64,000 nucleotides of DNA, taken from positions 1-64,000 of the forward strand of contig JAZQDD010000020.1 of NCBI GenBank assembly GCA_045546615.1. Direction: 5' to 3'. Below, one piece after another: positions 58,846 to 64,000 of the stretch. The notes under the pieces were generated by a model. That model did no database searches and was not told the origin of the DNA. It saw only the letters and a program-made list of their open reading frames with translations. The DNA is from CAG-390 sp045546615 (GTDB lineage: Bacteria > Bacillota > Clostridia > Oscillospirales > CAG-272). The stretch's first letter is position 1, and the number at the start of each line of letters is the position of its first letter. The translations under genes were made by a program, and so were the position numbers.

Positions 58846-60540
58846 ATGGCTATTTATGAAAAATATCTGGGGCGCTCAAGGGACAGCTTTTCCTCGCTGA
58901 AGGATGCGCAGGAGAACTTGAAGTTCAGTTGCCCAGATGACTTTAATTTCGCGTATGACGTTATAGACGAGCTTGGCAGAACCAAACCCGACAAAACGGC
59001 TATGGTCTGGGTATCAAAGAATTGGGAGGAGAAGATAATAAGCTTCTCCGAGCTTTCGCGTGAGTCCGACCGTGCCGCCGCGTTTCTTTACGGACTCGGC
59101 ATTCGTCGCGGCGACAGAGTGCTTCTCGTTCTCAAGCGCCATTACTATTTCTGGTATCTGCTCCTCGGACTTCACAAGATAGGTGCGGTTGAGGTACACG
59201 CTACGTCCATGCTCACGGCAAAGGACTATGTTTACCGCTGTAACGCCGCAAAGGTCAAGGCGGTCATAGTCTCCTGCGACGATGGCTGTACCGAGCATTT
59301 TGACGGCGGTATGGGCAAGTATGAAACTGTCGAACACCGGTTCGTTATCGGCGGCAACGCACCCGACGGCTGGCGTGATTTCAACGCCGAGTTCGAATCA
59401 ACCCCCGCCGAATGGAAAAAGCCCGACTACCTTGCGGATTTCTCTGCCGACGAGACGATGATGCTCTGCTTCTCGTCGGGAACTACGGGATATCCAAAGC
59501 TCATTTCCCACGATTACCGCTACCCCCTCGGTCATATTATGACGGGTGTTTTCTGGCATCGCTGTGTTGACGGCGGACTCCATCTGTCCGTGTCCGACAC
59601 GGGCTGGATGAAGGCTTTCTGGGGTAAGATGTACGGTCAGTGGTTTGCCGAAAGCGCGATAATGGTCTATGATTTTGACCGCTTTAACGGAGACGATATA
59701 CTTAAAATAGTGGAAAAATACAAGGTCACCACCTTCTGTGTTCCCCCCACTATGTACCGCATGATACTGCTCAAGGACGTTGAAAAGTACGACCTTTCAT
59801 CCATCGTGCATTGTTGCACGGCGGGTGAGGCACTCGGCCCTGAAATTTATAACGAATGGCTCACGCGCACGGGACACAAGATATACGAGGGCTTCGGACA
59901 GAGCGAAACTCCCGTTATTATTGCCTCGCTCGCGCCGTATACCGAGCCTGTACCGGGTGCGGCGGGACTTCCCGTTCCGGGTTATGACGTTCAGATAGTG
60001 GACGAGGACTGCAATCCCTGTCCGCGCGGTGTAAACGGCGAGATATGCGTTCGTGTGGACAGCATGGCGACTCGCCCATACGGTCTGCTTTCGAGCTATA
60101 ATTTCAACGAGGAGGAGACTGCAAACGCCTACCGCGACGGCTTCTATCACACGGGAGACATTGCCTACCGCGATGAAAAGGGTATGTTCCGCTACGTTGG
60201 ACGTAACGATGATATAATCAAATCATCGGGTTACCGTATAGGCCCGTTCGAGATAGAGTCGGTAATGATCGAGCACCCCGCGGTGCTGGAGGTTGCGGTT
60301 ACGGGCGTTCCCGACGCTCTGCGCGGCTTCCTTGTTAAGGCAACGGTCGTTCTGCGCGAGGGATATACACCCTCTGACGAGCTTGTAAAGGAGCTTCAGA
60401 ACTATGTTAAGGCCAACACAGCACCGTACAAGTACCCTCGCATTATCGAGTTTGTCGATGCGCTTCCCAAGACCTTCAGCGGAAAGATACGCCGTACGGA
60501 GATACGTCAGCGTGATGCTGAAAAGTATGCTAATAAATAA
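58846..60540 (+). CDS. AMP-forming acyl-CoA synthetase (medium/branched-chain type)
   Basis: A 564-residue AMP-forming ligase of the ACSM/acetyl-CoA-synthetase-like group: A3 FSSGTTGYPKLISHDYRYPLG, DTGWMKAFWG, A5 EGFGQSETPV, A7 HTGDIAYRDE, A8 GRNDDIIKSSGYRIGPFE and the C-terminal Lys in TFSGKIRRTEIR. Relatives in methanogens activate medium and branched acids such as 2-methylbutyrate. It would make the acyl-CoA used by the oxidoreductase encoded just upstream, or work in reverse. It starts nine bases after the regulator. A perfect terminator follows. Confidence 0.9.
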   Translation: MAIYEKYLGRSRDSFSSLKDAQENLKFSCPDDFNFAYDVIDELGRTKPDKTAMVWVSKNWEEKIISFSELSRESDRAAAFLYGLGIRRGDRVLLVLKRHYYFWYLLLGLHKIGAVEVHATSMLTAKDYVYRCNAAKVKAVIVSCDDGCTEHFDGGMGKYETVEHRFVIGGNAPDGWRDFNAEFESTPAEWKKPDYLADFSADETMMLCFSSGTTGYPKLISHDYRYPLGHIMTGVFWHRCVDGGLHLSVSDTGWMKAFWGKMYGQWFAESAIMVYDFDRFNGDDILKIVEKYKVTTFCVPPTMYRMILLKDVEKYDLSSIVHCCTAGEALGPEIYNEWLTRTGHKIYEGFGQSETPVIIASLAPYTEPVPGAAGLPVPGYDVQIVDEDCNPCPRGVNGEICVRVDSMATRPYGLLSSYNFNEEETANAYRDGFYHTGDIAYRDEKGMFRYVGRNDDIIKSSGYRIGPFEIESVMIEHPAVLEVAVTGVPDALRGFLVKATVVLREGYTPSDELVKELQNYVKANTAPYKYPRIIEFVDALPKTFSGKIRRTEIRQRDAEKYANK

Positions 60541-60577
60541 AATAAGGGGTAGAAACGCGAGTTTCTACCCCTTATTT
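60540..60577. terminator. Bidirectional terminator
   Basis: Perfect 17-bp repeat AAATAAGGGGTAGAAAC / GTTTCTACCCCTTATTT with a GCGA tetraloop, serving convergent genes. Confidence 0.9.
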
Positions 60578-60590
60578 TATACTTGGAGAT

Positions 60591-61361
60591 TTAAAAAACT
60601 ATTCTCTCGACCTTTGTGCATCCTTTTCCCGCGGCGACCTCAAAAAGCACGGCGTTGGCGCGCACCTTGCCGCGCGCGGCGCGAAAACGCGCGGGCATAG
60701 CCGTTAGAAATTGCGCCATGATCGGCTCTGCCGCCGCGCCGAGGATGCTGTCCTCAACGCCCGTCATTCCGACGTCGGTGATGTATCCGCTGCCGTTTGG
60801 CAATATGCGCTCGTCAGCGGTAGGAACGTGTGTGTGCGTTCCGAAAATAACGTCCACTCTGCCGTCAAGATAACGGCCCATGGCTTGCTTTTCCGAGGTT
60901 GCCTCGGCGTGAAAATCAAGCACGGCTACGTCATACTTGCCACTCTCGCGGCGCAGAATAGCATCTGCGGCGGAAAATGGCGAGGCGAGCGCGACCTTCA
61001 TCGACACGTTGCCTTGCAGATTCATAACAAGCACGCGCTGTCCTGCCGCGTTAATTATCACACTTCCGTGTCCGGGTGCGCCGCCTGGGAAATTATCGGG
61101 GCGCAAAAGGCGTTTTTCATCGTCAAGGGCGGAGTAGCAATCGCGTTGGCCAAAGGCGTGATTCCCCGTCGTTATCACGTCCGCGCCCGCATCAAAAAGA
61201 GCCGAAACGTCATCTCGGGAGATGCCCTTGATATCGGCGGCGTTTTCGCCGTTCACTATTGTCAGATCTACGCCGAGGGCGTTTATTTTTTTTCGTAATT
61301 CTTTTCGCAAAAAGCTCACGGCATCCGCGCCGACAACGTCGCCAACAGCTAATATTCTCAT
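60591..61361 (-). CDS. ymdB: YmdB-like 2',3'-cyclic nucleotide phosphodiesterase
   Basis: A 256-residue metallophosphoesterase of the YmdB/TIGR00282 family: GDVVG near the N terminus, VNGENAA, TTGNHAFGQRDCY, LDFHAEATSEKQAMG and GTHTHVPTADERILP. Members in Bacillus hydrolyse 2',3'-cyclic nucleotides and influence motile/biofilm decisions. Cytoplasmic. It is the last gene of a four-gene minus-strand unit that begins at 63280. Confidence 0.9.
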   Translation of the reverse strand: MRILAVGDVVGADAVSFLRKELRKKINALGVDLTIVNGENAADIKGISRDDVSALFDAGADVITTGNHAFGQRDCYSALDDEKRLLRPDNFPGGAPGHGSVIINAAGQRVLVMNLQGNVSMKVALASPFSAADAILRRESGKYDVAVLDFHAEATSEKQAMGRYLDGRVDVIFGTHTHVPTADERILPNGSGYITDVGMTGVEDSILGAAAEPIMAQFLTAMPARFRAARGKVRANAVLFEVAAGKGCTKVERIVF

Positions 61362-61363
61362 TT

Positions 61364-61864
61364 TTATCCTTCTGATTTTTTGATAGATTTCATTTTGTCC
61401 GCAAACTTGCCAACTGCGATGAACACGGCAGCTCCAAGCGCGCTCTGCGCAACGTTAAGCGGCACTCCCGCCAGCGCGCCGAATGCGCTGTGATAGACGA
61501 AGACCGTTTCGTATGCCCAATATCCCGCCGAGATGATGAGTGTTGAAGTGATTACGGCGATGATGTTGCGGCGGCTGCATATTTTGGTTTTGCGTGTGAA
61601 AAGTACCGTTGCGGCGATGCGAGTCAGCACCGTTGCGGGTATCCACAGCGTGTAGCCGAGGATGAGGTCGCAAAGCCCCATACCGATAGCGGATGCCGCC
61701 ATAGCGTAGGGAAGCGGCAAGAACGCCGCCGCAAGAAAAACAAGACCGTCTCCCGCGTGCACGTAGCCGACAGGGAGGGGGATCTTAATAAAGCAGGTAG
61801 CCGCAAATATCAGCGCGGCGAACATTGCCGATGCGGTAAGGGTGCGGACAGAGAGTTTTTTCAT
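61364..61864 (-). CDS. ECF-transporter S-component
   Basis: A 166-residue membrane protein with about five or six helices. The N terminus (SAMFAALIFAATCFIKIPLPVGYVHAGDGLVFLAAAFLPLPYA, over about 40 residues) and AAxxxGxGLxDLxxG pattern fit the substrate-binding (S) subunit of energy-coupling-factor vitamin importers. No ECF ATPase or T-subunit gene is in the window; these are often shared and encoded elsewhere. The vitamin is not identified. Its start overlaps the stop of the leucine-rich-repeat gene (ATGA). Confidence 0.82.
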   Translation of the reverse strand: MKKLSVRTLTASAMFAALIFAATCFIKIPLPVGYVHAGDGLVFLAAAFLPLPYAMAASAIGMGLCDLILGYTLWIPATVLTRIAATVLFTRKTKICSRRNIIAVITSTLIISAGYWAYETVFVYHSAFGALAGVPLNVAQSALGAAVFIAVGKFADKMKSIKKSEG

Positions 61865-62784
61865 TGTAGATTACCTTCCTTTAAGAGTGATTCATTTCCT
61901 TCAGGTGAGCATATCTGTAAAAGTCTTTCTCGCGTGCCGTCAAATTTGACGGTCTTTATTGCATTGCAATTTGAAAATGCGTAAATGCCGATCTCGGCAA
62001 GGGTAGAGGGAAGCGTGATTTTTTCAAGTGAGGTGCAATTATTAAAGGCACGGTTTTCAATTATCGTGCATCCTTCGGGAATGGAGACGGTTTTGAGCGC
62101 TTTGCATCCGAAAAATGCGTTTTGATTTATCTTTTCGAGCTTTGCGGGCAGATTTATTTCTTCAAGTCCGATACAGCCCGAAAACGCGCGGTCGTCAATG
62201 ACACTGACCGAGTCGGGAAGAGTTACCGAGCGCAGAAAATCCGCGCCGTTGAATGCTTTTGTTCCCACGGCGGTGACAAGTGCGCCGTCAAAAACGTCGG
62301 GAACTGATACGTCCGCCCCGCCCTTGTAAAGTTCGCTGTCAAATCTTATAGCGCCTGCCGATTGAGAGTCGAGCGAGAACCACGGCATACTCTCCGAGGT
62401 CGCAACGAGAATGTCCTCCTTGCCCGCAAGCACTTGCGCGTATTTCAGCGCGGCGTCGGCGGCACGCTCACGAGCATCGGAAAAATCGCCAAGCTCGCAA
62501 AAAAGCTCGTATGCCTTGTGGTATTCGCCCGCGTTAAAGAGTGCTGTGGCATCGTCGTATTTGTTTGAGGGGATAACGGTGTTTTTTATATAAAGCGTCA
62601 AAAGCACCGCGCCTGTTACGAGCAATAGAGCGCCGCATATTGCGGCAGAGGCGAATATGAGCTTTCTTTTGTTTTTGCGCAGAGCCGCGGCTGCGTTTTT
62701 TTCGTCGGCGCGCTGTTGGTAAAGCGCGCGCCTCTCTGCGCTTGTCAGTCGGCGTTCGCTCTCGCTGTTTTTATTTTCTTCCAT
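61861..62784 (-). CDS. Membrane-anchored leucine-rich-repeat (BspA-type) protein
   Basis: A 307-residue protein. An N-terminal cytoplasmic charged segment (1-38, Arg/Glu-rich), one membrane helix (about 40-64), a short helical TPR-like piece (ATALFNAGEYHKAYELFCELGDF), then LRR_5-type repeats from about 190 with FNGADFLRSVTLPDSV, AFSGCIGLEEINLPA, AFFGCKALKTVSIPEG and AFNNCTSLEKITLPS. Such BspA-like repeats mediate binding to proteins or surfaces. The start at 62784 follows GAGGAAT. The frame extends upstream without a ribosome site. It precedes and overlaps the S-component gene. Confidence 0.85.
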   Translation of the reverse strand: MEENKNSESERRLTSAERRALYQQRADEKNAAAALRKNKRKLIFASAAICGALLLVTGAVLLTLYIKNTVIPSNKYDDATALFNAGEYHKAYELFCELGDFSDARERAADAALKYAQVLAGKEDILVATSESMPWFSLDSQSAGAIRFDSELYKGGADVSVPDVFDGALVTAVGTKAFNGADFLRSVTLPDSVSVIDDRAFSGCIGLEEINLPAKLEKINQNAFFGCKALKTVSIPEGCTIIENRAFNNCTSLEKITLPSTLAEIGIYAFSNCNAIKTVKFDGTRERLLQICSPEGNESLLKEGNLQ

Positions 62785-62788
62785 AATT

Positions 62789-63280
62789 TTATTCCTCGTC
62801 GATATAGTGAGCGCCCGCCGCAAACAGAGCAATAAGAAACTCGTCGCAAACGGTGATCTTTACCGCCTCGTCCTGCGCCTCGGGGGAGATAAAGTAGTGT
62901 GCATTCTTATCGAATGCCGCGGGGCAGTAGTTATATGTGCGCCGCTTTTTTTCGGCATCGGGCAGTTTTGCGCCGCGCGTCAGAGCCGCGCCGGTTACGC
63001 TCAAACGGCAGACTGTGCGCCGCGCCTTTCCCTTTTCCTCGACAATGGTCAGGTCAACTCCCTCGCCGTTTTGCTCAAGGGTGTATACGTATCCTGTCAG
63101 TAAATAGCGTGTGCAAAGCATGATAGCACCCATGGCAAATACAAGTCCAAGCATTTGAAGCGCTCCCGTGTAGGGGAGCTTTGCCGCAGGCGAGAGAAAG
63201 AGCAGCAGGGCAATGAAAAGCGCGGAAAAGGTCAGCGCTTTTGTAGGCGTGTTGCCCTGTGGCGGACGGTATGAATACAT
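62789..63280 (-). CDS. Membrane protein of unknown function
   Basis: A 163-residue protein with two membrane helices (about 17-32 and 42-62) and a C-terminal cytoplasmic domain that looks beta-rich and PH-like (VYTLEQNGEGVDLTIVEEKG, then HYFISPEAQDEAVKITVCD). No known catalytic motif. It is the first gene of the minus-strand unit, four bases before the leucine-rich-repeat gene. Confidence 0.65.
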   Translation of the reverse strand: MYSYRPPQGNTPTKALTFSALFIALLLFLSPAAKLPYTGALQMLGLVFAMGAIMLCTRYLLTGYVYTLEQNGEGVDLTIVEEKGKARRTVCRLSVTGAALTRGAKLPDAEKKRRTYNYCPAAFDKNAHYFISPEAQDEAVKITVCDEFLIALFAAGAHYIDEE

Positions 63281-63309
63281 TTTTACCTCACAAACAGAAA
63301 TCTACATTT

Positions 63310-63338
63310 ATATTATCACATTTTGCCGTGACAGTCAA
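63310..63338 (-). promoter_or_regulatory. Promoter of the minus-strand membrane/LRR/S-component/ymdB unit
   Basis: On the minus strand TTGACT (63338-63333), a 17-base spacer and TAATAT (63315-63310), 30 bases before the ATG. Confidence 0.65.
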
Positions 63339-63417
63339 CTAAAAAGATGTGTTTTTTCTTATATGGCATCGGTACGACAAATAAATTGCGCGTCTTGAAA
63401 TAAAATTGCGCAAATAT

Positions 63418-63446
63418 TTGACAAATGCGCAAAAATAGTATATAAT
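63418..63446 (+). promoter_or_regulatory. Consensus promoter of the ribulokinase gene
   Basis: TTGACA at 63418-63423, a 17-base spacer and TATAAT at 63441-63446. TTGCGCAAA-like and ATGCGCAAA-like repeats overlap it and could be operator half-sites. Confidence 0.75.
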
Positions 63447-63477
63447 AAATTAATTATATCTAAATTGAGGAAAAAGC

Positions 63478-64000
63478 ATGAAAAAATACGCTATCGGAAT
63501 AGATTTCGGCACGCTTTCCTGCCGTGCGCTCCTCGTTTCCCTTGTAGGTGAGGACGCGGGTGCGGAGCTTGCCTGCGCTGTTTGCGATTATCCGCACGGC
63601 GTTATCGACGGAATGCTCCCCGCAAGCGGGGAGATACTCCCTGCCGACTTTGCCCTGCAGGATCCTGACGACTACCTCTACGCCCTATCGCAGGTCGTGC
63701 CCGAGGTTATCGCCAAGGCGGGCGTGGACAAGGCAGACGTTGTTAGCGTGGGTGTGGATTTTACCTGCTCCACACTTATTCCCGTATATGAAAACGGACT
63801 TCCGCTTTGCTTTGACCCGCGCTTTTCAAAGGAAAAGCACGCCTATGCAAAGCTGTGGAAGCACCACGCCGCGCAGAGCTATGCCGACCGCATAAGCGCC
63901 CTTGCAACAGAGCGCGGCGAGCCGTGGATCGCGCGAATGGGCGGTAAGGTCTCAAGCGAGTTTACCTTGCCAAAGCTTTGGGAGCTTCTTGATTGCGCTC
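63478..64000 (+). CDS. araB: Ribulokinase, 5' part (cut by the window edge)
   Basis: An open frame from the ATG at 63478 to the end of the window, 174 residues so far; full ribulokinases have about 550. The FGGY-kinase phosphate-binding start AIGIDFGTLSCRALLV is that of AraB (GxDFGTxSxR), and SVGVDFTCSTLIPVYENGLPLCFDPRF and GGKVSSEFTLPKLWELL fit. It phosphorylates L-ribulose in arabinose use, which would suit a cell that takes arabinogalactan. Ribosome site TGAGGA. The rest of the gene and its operon lie outside. Confidence 0.88.
   Translation, partial: MKKYAIGIDFGTLSCRALLVSLVGEDAGAELACAVCDYPHGVIDGMLPASGEILPADFALQDPDDYLYALSQVVPEVIAKAGVDKADVVSVGVDFTCSTLIPVYENGLPLCFDPRFSKEKHAYAKLWKHHAAQSYADRISALATERGEPWIARMGGKVSSEFTLPKLWELLDCA

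Overview
The window looks like a chromosomal segment of an anaerobic, Gram-positive Clostridia-type bacterium, probably an uncultured gut Oscillospirales or Christensenellales relative. The signs are: lipobox lipoproteins and no outer-membrane genes; two T-box leaders; GatCAB-type genes next to aspS; ferredoxin-dependent 2-oxoacid oxidoreductase; many XRE regulators; and clean TTGACA/TATAAT promoters with AGGAGG ribosome sites. Taxonomy is inferred from content only.

Layout. (1) 1-8.0 kb is an AT-richer accessory region with an AAA ATPase between two ~110-bp direct repeats, four XRE-family regulators (one fused to a 16-residue-period beta-helix-like repeat), a LysR regulator, a small PQ-loop-like membrane protein, a MITE-like element with near-perfect terminal inverted repeats and an unusual array of hairpins separated by GTGAAAT/ATTTCAC. 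(2) 8.1-18.4 kb holds a metallophosphoesterase, an asparaginase-family enzyme, a T-box (specifier read as AAC, Asn) controlling aspS-gatC-gatA-like-gatB, a trans-sulfuration enzyme, dapF and a peptidase E. The gatA-like protein lacks the catalytic Lys and cis-Ser of the amidase family. (3) 18.5-34.1 kb is a glycan-use locus: lipoprotein pullulanase, two GH53 galactanases (one secreted, one cytoplasmic), a lipoprotein alpha-amylase, a MalEFG/MsmK-type ABC importer, an esterase and a GH2 beta-galactosidase. (4) 34.1-45.7 kb carries tmk, a two-component system bracketed by paralogous small membrane proteins, a Zn alcohol dehydrogenase, an alkaline phosphatase lipoprotein, an endonuclease/phosphatase-fold protein, an ECF sigma/anti-sigma pair and dusB. 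(5) 45.8-49.3 kb has recG, an amidase and a TcdA-like protein.

(6) 49.4-60.5 kb is the most interesting part. A second T-box (specifier read as CUC, Leu) precedes a LeuA-like protein whose catalytic and metal-binding motifs are lost while its leucine-sensing domain is kept, then a TIM-barrel/acyl-CoA-ligase fusion, branched-chain aminotransferase, a P-loop ATPase, a four-subunit ferredoxin-dependent 2-oxoacid oxidoreductase (VOR type), an XRE-cupin regulator and a second acyl-CoA ligase. Together these can be read as a route from branched-chain fatty acids to branched-chain amino acids by reductive carboxylation, with leucine supply sensed by the T-box. The direction of flux is an inference.

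(7) 60.6-64 kb has a YmdB-like phosphodiesterase, an ECF-transporter S subunit, a leucine-rich-repeat membrane protein, a small membrane protein and the start of a ribulokinase gene cut by the window edge.
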